NCBI GenBank assembly: GCA_017625405.1
Contig: JAGALB010000060.1
Coordinates: 1 to 64,000 of the forward strand
From: Ruminiclostridium sp.
GTDB taxonomy: Bacteria; Bacillota; Clostridia; Oscillospirales; Ruminococcaceae
Direction of reading: 5' to 3'
Length of the DNA: 64,000 nt
Below the pieces are notes generated by a model. The model did no database searches. It worked only from the letters and a program-made list of their open reading frames with translations, and was not told the DNA's origin. Positions 23,232 to 30,832 of the stretch are shown piece after piece. The first letter of the stretch is position 1; every line of letters begins with the position of its first letter. The translations under genes and the position numbers were made by a program.

Positions 23232-24560
23232 ATGAAAAGAAAAACAGTTACAAAAATCCTGCGTTCGACAGCTTTTGCGTGTATGTTCTGTATGCTTTGT
23301 GGTATAATCGGTAATGAATCCGACATAAGGCTGAACGCTTCCACCACACAGGCAGAGCTTGAAGCGGAAATCGAAAAGAACAAGCAGGAAATAGCAAAGC
23401 TTGAAGATAAAATCACGGCAACCGACGGCGAAATCAGTGAGAACGAAGAGCTTCAGGGCTACTATTACAGCAAGCTTCTTCTCCAGCAGGAAGGCATCGA
23501 CCTTCTGAACAACAAGCTTTACGCAAAGGAACAGGAAATTGCCGACAAGGAACAGGAAATTGCCGACAAGGAAGTTGAAATCGTAGATACTGAACGCAGA
23601 ATCGAAGACAAGAAAATCGAGATTGCGGGTCTTGAAAAGGAAAACGAGGAAAATCTCCACCAGTTCGGTCAGATTGTACGTACAATGTACATGAACGACA
23701 CCGACGATGTTCTCACCGTTCTTGCGGGCTCTACCGATTTCTATGATATTTTCGTAAAAACCGAAATTATGAATAATGTGGGCGAGCAGAGCGAACAGTT
23801 CATGAACAAGCTCCTTGACGATATACATAAGCTTGAAGATGACAAGCTCCAGCTGGAAGCTGACAAGGCGCAGCTGGAACAGGATAAGAAGGATCTGGAA
23901 AATGACAAGGCTGACCTTCAGGCTGAATGGACAGCACTTGACGAGGAAAAGGCATACGCCAACCAGCTTGCCAACCAGTATACAGCCGAATATAACGATG
24001 TAACATCCCACATTTCCGACCTTGAAAGCCTTAAAGACCAGTACAACTACCAGATTGCTGTCAGCAAGGAAGAAATCGAAGCCTATCAGAAGGAAATCGA
24101 TGAAATTATCCGTAAGGCTCAGCTTGCAGCAAGTAATACGGTAGTTTACGATAACGGTGAATGGCGCTGGCCCCTTGACCCGAAGTTCACACTTATCACC
24201 ACATATTTCGGTTACTCCGCATTCCACAGCGGCAACCACGGTGCTATCGACATCGGTAACGGCGGTATCAACGGCGCAAACATCTACGCTATGAAGGGCG
24301 GCGAGGTTATCGTCGCAAAAACCACCTACACCCCCGGCTATGACTATGGTATGTACGTAGTTATCGACCACGGTAACGGCTTCCAGTCCCTTTACGCTCA
24401 CTGCAGCGCTATCTATGTAACCGTCGGTCAGATGGTGAACAAGGGCGACGTTATCGCTTCTGTAGGCTCAACAGGCTGGTCAACCGGCCCTCACCTTCAC
24501 TTTGAGATACGTAAGGACGGCTCAAGAGTTGACCCTCTCAATTACGTAAACGTTCCGTAA
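23232..24560 (+). CDS. Secreted coiled-coil M23 peptidoglycan endopeptidase, FtsEX partner
   Basis: This 442-residue protein has a signal peptide (residues 1-36), two long coiled coils (about 40-135 and 185-295) and a C-terminal LytM domain (about 310-440). The metal and catalytic residues are kept: HGAID (His and Asp) and GPHLHFE (HxH). The LytM domain is therefore competent, unlike EnvC of Escherichia coli. The start at 23232 is chosen because GGAAAGG lies before it. The coiled coil should contact FtsX, which would switch the hydrolase on. The repeat KEQEIADKEQEIADKE reflects a short tandem duplication in the DNA. Confidence 0.88.
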   Translation: MKRKTVTKILRSTAFACMFCMLCGIIGNESDIRLNASTTQAELEAEIEKNKQEIAKLEDKITATDGEISENEELQGYYYSKLLLQQEGIDLLNNKLYAKEQEIADKEQEIADKEVEIVDTERRIEDKKIEIAGLEKENEENLHQFGQIVRTMYMNDTDDVLTVLAGSTDFYDIFVKTEIMNNVGEQSEQFMNKLLDDIHKLEDDKLQLEADKAQLEQDKKDLENDKADLQAEWTALDEEKAYANQLANQYTAEYNDVTSHISDLESLKDQYNYQIAVSKEEIEAYQKEIDEIIRKAQLAASNTVVYDNGEWRWPLDPKFTLITTYFGYSAFHSGNHGAIDIGNGGINGANIYAMKGGEVIVAKTTYTPGYDYGMYVVIDHGNGFQSLYAHCSAIYVTVGQMVNKGDVIASVGSTGWSTGPHLHFEIRKDGSRVDPLNYVNVP

Positions 24561-24584
24561 AAAATACACGGAGGACAGACATAA

Positions 24585-25802
24585 ATGAACAAGAAAATTT
24601 CGCTGGGTATTGCCATAAGCCTTATAGCAATCGCCTGTGCGGTAACCTTTGTAGTTACGATGACAGTTTCACTGAATATGTACAACGATAAAATCGCAGG
24701 TGTACAGCAGCGTGAGGAAATCAACACACGTATTCAGGAAATTGACGCCTTTGTACGTAACTACTCAATTTACACCATTGACGACACCGACGTAAAGACA
24801 GGTATTTACGACGGCTTTCTGAATGGTATATCCGACAAGCATTCGGGATATTATACCACAGATGAATATTATTACAGAAATATGCTTGAAAGCGGTACGC
24901 TTACAGGCATCGGCATTGAAACCGCCAATGACGGAGGTTATGCAAAAATAACCACTGTTTATGAAAATTCCCCTGCGGCTGCGGAAGGACTGGCTGTGGG
25001 AGATATCATTTCAGCAGTAGGCGGCGAAAACGTGCTTGAAATCGGTTATGATGCGGCATCCTCGCAGATACGCTTCGGCGACGAAGGCACAAAGCTTTCG
25101 GTTACTGTCCGCAAGGGCGGCGAAGAAACCGTGCACAACATTGCAAGAAAAGCCTTTGAAATCTCATCGGTAACGGGTACATTCTTAGATAACGGAATAC
25201 TTTATCTTGACTTTTCCGCAATTCATAACCTTACAGGTGCACAGACACAGGCTATTATCGAAAGTCACGCAGACAAGGCGGTTACAGGATACATTCTGGA
25301 CCTCAGAAATCTTGAAAGCGGCAACTACACTTCCGCTGCGGCAATTCTTGACCCTTTCGTGAATCAGATGACGGTTGCGACAGCACTCTACCGCAACAAT
25401 TCCACAACGGTAATAGGCGAAACCAAGGCAGACAAATTCACAACACTTCCCATAAGTGTCATAACAAATGAAAAGACAGGCGGTGCGGCAGAGCTTATAG
25501 CTGTTACACTCCGTGACGCAAACGGTGCAAAAATCGTAGGTGCGGCTACTATGGGCTACGGCACTCTTCAGGAAGCAAGAGCCTTCAGCGACGGTACAGC
25601 GGTTGAAATCTCCGTTGCAACCATAATCCCCCACAATCAGGAAAGCGTATACAACGAAGACGGCATAAAGCCCGAATTTGCAGTTGAATATGCGGGACTG
25701 CCCGAATCTGATCCTGCAGGATATGCAGACACCTATGACGAGCAGTACAAAAAAGCAGTTGAGGTAATAATCTCCGATACAAACGCTTCGGTGTCGGAAT
25801 AA
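24585..25802 (+). CDS. S41-family (CtpA-like) protein with lost catalytic dyad
   Basis: This 405-residue protein has an N-terminal membrane anchor (7-30), a PDZ domain (about 100-180; GTLTGIGIETANDGGYAKI) and an S41 fold. In active CtpA/CtpB a Ser and a Lys 25 residues apart do the chemistry. Here the Ser position in NEKTGGAAEL is Gly300 and the Lys position in GYGTLQ is Tyr325. Only the accessory Gln329 remains. It is therefore probably a pseudo-protease that binds or shields the neighbouring hydrolase or another wall enzyme. It lies 24 bases after the M23 gene and 26 before greA. Confidence 0.85.
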   Translation: MNKKISLGIAISLIAIACAVTFVVTMTVSLNMYNDKIAGVQQREEINTRIQEIDAFVRNYSIYTIDDTDVKTGIYDGFLNGISDKHSGYYTTDEYYYRNMLESGTLTGIGIETANDGGYAKITTVYENSPAAAEGLAVGDIISAVGGENVLEIGYDAASSQIRFGDEGTKLSVTVRKGGEETVHNIARKAFEISSVTGTFLDNGILYLDFSAIHNLTGAQTQAIIESHADKAVTGYILDLRNLESGNYTSAAAILDPFVNQMTVATALYRNNSTTVIGETKADKFTTLPISVITNEKTGGAAELIAVTLRDANGAKIVGAATMGYGTLQEARAFSDGTAVEISVATIIPHNQESVYNEDGIKPEFAVEYAGLPESDPAGYADTYDEQYKKAVEVIISDTNASVSE

Positions 25803-25828
25803 ACAAATACAGAAAGGACATTATCAAA

Positions 25829-26302
25829 ATGGCAAAGCAGACAGTATTAACAAGCGAAGGTCTTAAGAAACTCGAGGAAGAACTTGATGAACTCAAAAGC
25901 GTCAAAAGACGTGAAGTAGCTGAAAAAATCAAGATTGCCCTCGGTTACGGTGACTTATCCGAAAACTCCGAATATGACGAAGCAAAGAATGAGCAGGGTC
26001 TTATCGAAGCAAGAATCGCCGAAATCGAAGCAATTTTAAAGAATGTAAAAATCATCGATGAAGATAACCTCTCCACCGAACATGTTCAGCTTGGTAACAC
26101 CGTTACAGTAAAGGATATTGATGAAGATGAAATCCTTGTACTTCACATTGTAGGCTCCAAGGAAGTTAATGTTGACAAGAACAAGATTTCCGACGAATCC
26201 CCTATCGGTAAGGCTCTCATGGGTCACACAAAGGGCGAAACAGTTGAAGTTGAAGCTCCTATGGGCACATTCAAGCTTGAAATCATTGACATCGGTAAGT
26301 AA
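25829..26302 (+). CDS. greA: Transcription elongation factor GreA
   Basis: This 157-residue factor stimulates transcript cleavage by paused RNA polymerase. It shows the N-terminal coiled coil with its acidic tip (GYGDLSENSEYDEAKNEQG) and the C-terminal FKBP-like domain (SPIGKALMGHTKGETVEVEA). Size and motifs are normal. Confidence 0.97.
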   Translation: MAKQTVLTSEGLKKLEEELDELKSVKRREVAEKIKIALGYGDLSENSEYDEAKNEQGLIEARIAEIEAILKNVKIIDEDNLSTEHVQLGNTVTVKDIDEDEILVLHIVGSKEVNVDKNKISDESPIGKALMGHTKGETVEVEAPMGTFKLEIIDIGK

Positions 26303-26322
26303 ATCGAAAGGACAAAAGTAAA

Positions 26323-27834
26323 ATGGCAGACGAAATCATTGAAGAAGAATTAACCGAAGAAGAGCTTGCCGAAAAGCTCTCCGAACAGCACAGAATCCGT
26401 CTTGAAAAGCTTTCAGCTTTAAAGGAAAGCGGAAAGAACCCCTATGAAATCACAAAGTTCCCTGTTTCCATCTTAGCAAGTGAAATCAGAGAACGTTTTG
26501 AAGAACTTGAAAACCAGACAGTACAGATTGCAGGCCGTATCACCAGCTGGAGAGATATGGGTAAGGCTAACTTTATCGATATCCGTGACGGCAGCGACAG
26601 AATGCAGGTTTATGTTAAGATTGACGAAATCGGCGAGGACAACTTCAAGGAATTCAAGACCTGGGACCTTGGCGACATCGTTGGTATCACAGGCTTTGTA
26701 TTCAAGACAAGAAGAGGCGAAATTTCCGTTCACGCAAAGGAAATCACACTCCTCTCCAAGTCCCTTTTACCTCTTCCCGAAAAGTGGCACGGCTTAAAGG
26801 ACAAGGAAGAACGTTACAGAAAGCGTTATCTTGACCTTATCGCTAACCCCGATGTAAAGAACACATTCGTTACACGCTCCCTTATTCTCCGTGAAATCAG
26901 AAATTACCTCGACAACTTAGGTTATCTTGAGGTTGATACTCCTGTTCTTCACACTCTTGAAATCGGTGCGGCAGCAAGACCCTTCGTAACACACCACAAC
27001 GCTCTTGATATTGATATGTACTTACGTATCGAAACCGAGCTTTACTTAAAGAGACTCATCGTAGGCGGCTTTGACAGAGTTTACGAAGTCGGCCGTATCT
27101 TCAGAAACGAAGGTATGGACGCTACTCACAACCCTGAATTCACATCTATCGAAATGTATCAGGCATACACCGATTACTACGGAATGATGGACTTAATCGA
27201 AAATATGTACCGCACCGTAACTCTCAAGATCTGCGGCACAGACACAGTAAGCTATCAGGGTAAGGAAATCGCAGTAGGCAAGCCCTGGGAAAGACTTACA
27301 ATGATTGAAGCGGTAAAGAAGTACGCAGGCGTTGACTTTGCTGACTGGGCAACCGATGAGGATGCAAGAGCAGCTGCAAAAGCAAAGAATGTTGAGCTTG
27401 AAAAGAAGGATGCTACAAAGGGCGATGTTCTTATCGCATTCTTTGAAGCTTTCGTTGAAGACGAGCTTATCCAGCCTACAATCATCTATGATTATCCTGT
27501 TGAAAACTCTCCCCTGGCAAAGAGAAAGCCCTCTGATCCTGCATTTACAGAACGTTTTGAATACTTCATCAACGGCTGTGAATTCGGTAACGCATTCTCT
27601 GAGCTTAACGACCCTATCGACCAGCGTGCAAGATTCACAAAGCAGGTTGAAGAAAAGCGTGCACAGGGCGCTAATGCCGAAATCGACGAGGACTTCCTCA
27701 CAGCCCTCGAATACGGTTTACCTCCTACGGGCGGTCTTGGCATGGGTCTTGACAGATTCGTAATGCTTCTCACAGACAGCGCATCCATCCGTGATGTTCT
27801 CCTGTTCCCCACAATGAAGCCTGAGAAGAAGTAA
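26323..27834 (+). CDS. lysS: Lysyl-tRNA synthetase, class II
   Basis: This 503-residue class II enzyme charges tRNA-Lys. It has the anticodon-binding OB fold (about 60-170), motif 2 (VYEVGRIFRNEGMDATHNPE) and motif 3 (GLGMGLDRFVMLL). It closes the ftsE-to-lysS run. A repeat array begins seven bases after its stop. Confidence 0.97.
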   Translation: MADEIIEEELTEEELAEKLSEQHRIRLEKLSALKESGKNPYEITKFPVSILASEIRERFEELENQTVQIAGRITSWRDMGKANFIDIRDGSDRMQVYVKIDEIGEDNFKEFKTWDLGDIVGITGFVFKTRRGEISVHAKEITLLSKSLLPLPEKWHGLKDKEERYRKRYLDLIANPDVKNTFVTRSLILREIRNYLDNLGYLEVDTPVLHTLEIGAAARPFVTHHNALDIDMYLRIETELYLKRLIVGGFDRVYEVGRIFRNEGMDATHNPEFTSIEMYQAYTDYYGMMDLIENMYRTVTLKICGTDTVSYQGKEIAVGKPWERLTMIEAVKKYAGVDFADWATDEDARAAAKAKNVELEKKDATKGDVLIAFFEAFVEDELIQPTIIYDYPVENSPLAKRKPSDPAFTERFEYFINGCEFGNAFSELNDPIDQRARFTKQVEEKRAQGANAEIDEDFLTALEYGLPPTGGLGMGLDRFVMLLTDSASIRDVLLFPTMKPEKK

Positions 27835-27840
27835 GGTGTG

Positions 27841-28118
27841 CCGCCATATAGAAATTTTAACCCCGCTGTTTTTCAACTGCGGGGTTAGCTGTTTCTTATA
27901 AAAGGCGGCTCGCCTTAGCGTGGATGCTATAAAGCAGTATGTGCACCCTGCCGTTTTTCCTGTTGCCATAAAGCAGAATATTGCAAAAGGCAGGAATTGC
28001 CCAAGGCGGCTCGCCTTAGTGTAGGTGCCATAAAGCAGTTTTGACCCCGACGCACAAATAAAGTGCAAAACAGCACATGTTCAGCGTGCGGCGGAATTGC
28101 CCAAGGCGGCTCGCCTTC
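27841..28118. repeat. Repeat array homologous to 15811-16112
   Basis: It begins CCGCCATATAGAA. The hairpin TAACCCCGC/GCGGGGTTA follows, then GGCGGCTCGCC at 27904, 28005 and 28105, giving units of about 100 bp. The second unit contains ATTGCAAAAGGCAGGAATTGC and the same AAAGCAG blocks as the 104-bp units. The third is partly diverged (CGGCGGAATTGCC). Relative to lysS the 3'-end repeat copies read on the opposite strand, unlike most other sites. No gene is present in 27835-28140. Confidence 0.85.
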
Positions 28119-28144
28119 TGTGACAACCCCGTGAAATAAATCTC

Positions 28145-28185
28145 ACCCCGTTTCTATTGACTGAAACGGGGTTTTGCGGTATAAT
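28145..28185 (+). promoter_or_regulatory. Terminator hairpin overlapping the promoter of the next gene
   Basis: CCCCGTTTC and GAAACGGGG form a stem (28147-28155 with 28163-28171) followed by TTTT. The promoter TTGACT (28157-28162) -17- TATAAT (28180-28185) starts inside the loop of that stem. Transcription arriving from lysS would end where the new transcript begins. Confidence 0.75.
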
Positions 28186-28230
28186 ATACTTATGTTTTCA
28201 GCAAATACTTAACAGAAAGAAAGTGTAGAA

Positions 28231-29046
28231 ATGTCATATCAGGACGACAAAAGAGAGCTTTTAAAGCTTAAACAGGGACTTATTGAAGAAAGCGAGAGCG
28301 TAAAAGAAGAAAAGCGTGAAGTGGTAGAGCTTCACGGCTGGAAAAAGGTTTCAAATTTCTTCTATCATTATAAATGGCATGTAATTGCCGCAACCTTCTT
28401 TGTTGCGGTTGCAGGCTTCTTTATCTATGACCTTGTGAAAAAAGAGCATGGCGATATGCGTGTGCTGATTGTAACAAAGGAAAATGAACTTGCAAAGCAG
28501 GTAAACCATAAGACAAAGGATTTTGAGCTTGCTTTTGAAAAATACTGTCCCGATTTTGACGACAGCGGTTATGTTCATGTTGATACCTATAATATAGATT
28601 TAAGCGAAAACATCGACGGAAATTATATGCTTGCAGGCGTCACAAAGCTTACAGGCGAAATCTCCTACGGTGAAGCCCAGCTTTACATTATGGACACCCC
28701 CGCACTTGAAAGCATCATAACAGAAGGCGATACCTCAGGCTTTGTAAATCTTGAAGAACTCTATCCCGATAATCCTCAGATTGACGGAGTTTTCTACAAG
28801 CTGAAGGACAGCGAATTTGCCCATCTGGCAAATTACGTTGAGGCATGCCCCGAAGATTTATTCATGGTAGTCCGCAGGACTACCGACGTCACCGCCAACA
28901 AGGAAAGAGCCGAAGCCGCACAGGAAAAGGCAATGGAAGTCATTGACAATATCATAAACGGCAAAATGTCTGGCTGGGAGGATGACGACGGCAGAGTCTA
29001 CGGAATCTACGGCGAAGGCGAAACAGAGCTTGTGCCCACTATCTGA
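28231..29046 (+). CDS. Unknown single-span membrane protein
   Basis: This 271-residue protein has a charged N-terminal cytoplasmic part (1-46), one transmembrane helix (about 50-71; WHVIAATFFVAVAGFFIYDL) and an extracytoplasmic domain of about 200 residues. The latter has alternating beta/helix character (ALESIITEGDTSGFVNLEEL; YVEACPEDLFMVVRRTTDV). The domain loosely recalls periplasmic-binding folds but no family is named. AGAAAGAAAG precedes the start. Its stop abuts the stop of the convergent next gene. Confidence 0.6.
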   Translation: MSYQDDKRELLKLKQGLIEESESVKEEKREVVELHGWKKVSNFFYHYKWHVIAATFFVAVAGFFIYDLVKKEHGDMRVLIVTKENELAKQVNHKTKDFELAFEKYCPDFDDSGYVHVDTYNIDLSENIDGNYMLAGVTKLTGEISYGEAQLYIMDTPALESIITEGDTSGFVNLEELYPDNPQIDGVFYKLKDSEFAHLANYVEACPEDLFMVVRRTTDVTANKERAEAAQEKAMEVIDNIINGKMSGWEDDDGRVYGIYGEGETELVPTI

Positions 29047-29481
29047 TCAGAGGAACTTTTTAAGTCCGTCAGCATACTGTTCTTCACGGCTCAGCAGACG
29101 TTCTGCCTTTTTCAGAGTTTCGTCGCCTGCATTATGGCTGTGATTCACAGTTTCGGCAATGTCGATAATGCCCATGTTGGTGCCGTTGTACATCATTTTC
29201 GCAAGGTTGTTGCGGCTGTCATCGACAAACGATTTCATGCTGATACCCATGTGAGCCATTGCGGTTTCCATTTTCGGTATCTGCTCAACCTGAGCTCCCG
29301 AATTTTCAATTTCGGTTTTCAGTTCCTTGCAGGTAGCTTCGTAATGCTCCTGCTGACGGTGAATATAGTTTCTGAATTCTCCGTCATCACATTTTTCTTC
29401 CACCTGCTTTATGCAGTCGGATGCCATACGGCTGTTCTTATAAATACAGTTTAAAATATCAATATCATGTTGATGAAGCAT
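29047..29481 (-). CDS. Unknown helical protein, possibly ferritin-like (DUF2383-type)
   Basis: This 144-residue protein is predicted to be four long helices (NSRMASDCIKQVEEKCDDGE, HRQQEHYEATCKELKTEIEN, DSRNNLAKMMYNGTNMGIID, LLSREEQYADGLKKF). The pattern RQQEHYE plus REEQYAD is like ferritin-like DUF2383 or spore-coat-like bundles, but no E-x-x-H metal pair is clear. The stop codon (minus TGA) directly touches the stop of the preceding plus-strand gene (TGATCA at 29044-29049). Confidence 0.5.
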   Translation of the reverse strand: MLHQHDIDILNCIYKNSRMASDCIKQVEEKCDDGEFRNYIHRQQEHYEATCKELKTEIENSGAQVEQIPKMETAMAHMGISMKSFVDDSRNNLAKMMYNGTNMGIIDIAETVNHSHNAGDETLKKAERLLSREEQYADGLKKFL

Positions 29482-29516
29482 AATAATACCAACTTTCTTT
29501 TTTTAGTAGTATTATT
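29482..29516. promoter_or_regulatory. Inverted repeat between divergent genes
   Basis: AATAATAC (29482-29489) and GTATTATT (29509-29516) form a perfect eight-base inverted repeat in the 56-base gap between two divergent genes. It may be an operator, but it is AT-rich and could be chance. Confidence 0.3.
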
Positions 29517-29537
29517 ATCAGCAGAAAGGACAAGGAT

Positions 29538-30095
29538 ATGCAAAGAGAGCATTTTCTGAAAATATTTGTCAAAGGTCTCGGCTATGCATTTTTTGGAAAT
29601 ATATTAAGCGGCATTATGGTTTTTTCCATTGCCCCCGCAATCAAAATATGGCTGCTTACCGCTGTGGCGCTTCTGTTTACCCTTTTTATCTACGGTTCGC
29701 TCCTGTTTACCGCAGGATATCGTGACGGACAGAAGGAAAACAAGCTTATTGTGAACCACAGGGTTGAATCCTCGCCGAAATACCGCTGGATTGTTTTCGG
29801 TCTTGTAATCGGCGTAGTTATGGCAATCCCCGGCTTTGTAATTCTTGCCGCAAAGCTCGGTGCACTTGTTGTCAGCGGTGAATTCATGTTCGCATTCCGC
29901 TTTATAAACGGTGCAGTAACACCTCTTCTGTACGCATCAGAAATGCAGGCGGCTGCTCCGCCTGATTATCCCATGTGGCTGTGTATCGCATTTATAGGCA
30001 TTTATGTGATACTTACACCTCTCGTGGCACATATAGGATACAAGTTCGGTTTTGATGATAAGAAGCGCACAAGCTTTATGTATGAGGAGCAGTAA
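29538..30095 (+). CDS. Unknown four-helix membrane protein
   Basis: This 185-residue protein has hydrophobic segments at about 12-31, 36-60, 84-112 and 146-168 and charged loops (YRDGQKENKL, NHRVESSPKYRW). No catalytic motif is recognised. AGAAAGGAC precedes the start. It is directly followed by the acetyltransferase (TAAATG), so the two are co-translated. Confidence 0.6.
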   Translation: MQREHFLKIFVKGLGYAFFGNILSGIMVFSIAPAIKIWLLTAVALLFTLFIYGSLLFTAGYRDGQKENKLIVNHRVESSPKYRWIVFGLVIGVVMAIPGFVILAAKLGALVVSGEFMFAFRFINGAVTPLLYASEMQAAAPPDYPMWLCIAFIGIYVILTPLVAHIGYKFGFDDKKRTSFMYEEQ

Positions 30096-30566
30096 ATGAT
30101 AATCAGAAAAGCAAAAACCAGCGATCTCGAAGGGATAAAATCCCTGCTTCTGCAGGTGCTTACCGTGCATCATAAGGGCAGACCCGATATTTTCAAGGCT
30201 GACTGCCGTAAATATACCGATGAGCAGATTCTTGAAATAATCGCAGATGAAAAAACGCCTGTGCTTATAGCGGCAGACGAAGAAGACAGAGTTATGGGCT
30301 ATGCTTTCTGCATTTTTCAGCAGCATATCGGTAGCAATATTCTTACAGATATCAGAACTCTTTATATTGACGATCTTTGTGTTGATGAAAATATAAGAGG
30401 ACAGCATATCGGAAGCAGTCTTTATAATGCAGTACTGGATTTCGCACGTGAAAACGGCTGCTATAATGTTACGCTCAATGTCTGGAGTTGTAACGAAAGT
30501 GCAATGAGATTCTATGAAAAAATGGGGCTTGTCCCCCAGAAAATCGGAATGGAGAAAATACTGTAA
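30096..30566 (+). CDS. GNAT-family N-acetyltransferase
   Basis: This is a 156-residue enzyme with ENIRGQHIGSSLYNAVLDFA (acetyl-CoA motif A, R-G-Q-x-I-G-S) and CNESAMRFYEKMGL (motif B). Residues RTLYIDDLCVDE form the usual beta strand before motif A. The acceptor is unknown. Its ATG directly follows the stop of the membrane protein gene. Confidence 0.85.
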   Translation: MIIRKAKTSDLEGIKSLLLQVLTVHHKGRPDIFKADCRKYTDEQILEIIADEKTPVLIAADEEDRVMGYAFCIFQQHIGSNILTDIRTLYIDDLCVDENIRGQHIGSSLYNAVLDFARENGCYNVTLNVWSCNESAMRFYEKMGLVPQKIGMEKIL

Positions 30567-30618
30567 AAACACCCGAGGTCAGGACAGCGGTTCGTATAGA
30601 AATATTATATATATTATT

Positions 30619-30650
30619 GAGGGAAACCCTTTTGAAAAAGGGTTTCCCTC
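30619..30650 (+). terminator. Terminator or hairpin after the GNAT gene
   Basis: A 15-bp stem GAGGGAAACCCTTTT/AAAAGGGTTTCCCTC with a two-base loop. A T run on the plus side is weak, but stem strength is high. Confidence 0.6.
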
Positions 30651-30683
30651 ATACTCCTTTCCTAAAACTTCAAATATTAATTC

Positions 30684-30712
30684 CAGCCTGTCAGGGTAAA
30701 CCTGACAGGCTG
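30684..30712. repeat. Intergenic hairpin
   Basis: CAGCCTGTCAGG and CCTGACAGGCTG form a perfect 12-bp stem with loop GTAAA. A third small hairpin, ACCTTTCTACAGAAAGGT, follows at about 30756-30775. The stretch 30567-30832 otherwise has no gene. Confidence 0.65.
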
Positions 30713-30832
30713 TAATTGATATTAAAAGTCTTTGGAAGGGGGTGCGGGGGACAACCTTTCTACAGAAAGGTTTCCTCCGATAAATACATATAATGCTTCT
30801 ATATGAGCACCGTTCTTATGCTTCGGGTGTTT

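Noticed and set aside
23187..24401. Open frame of 404 codons opposite the M23 peptidase gene
   Set aside because: Its residues (runs of F, L, V and C) are the mirror of a coiled-coil gene, and the M23 protein has catalytic motifs.
30567..30832. Small RNA gene candidates in the hairpin-rich gap
   Set aside because: Several hairpins are present but no promoter or conserved RNA class could be recognised.
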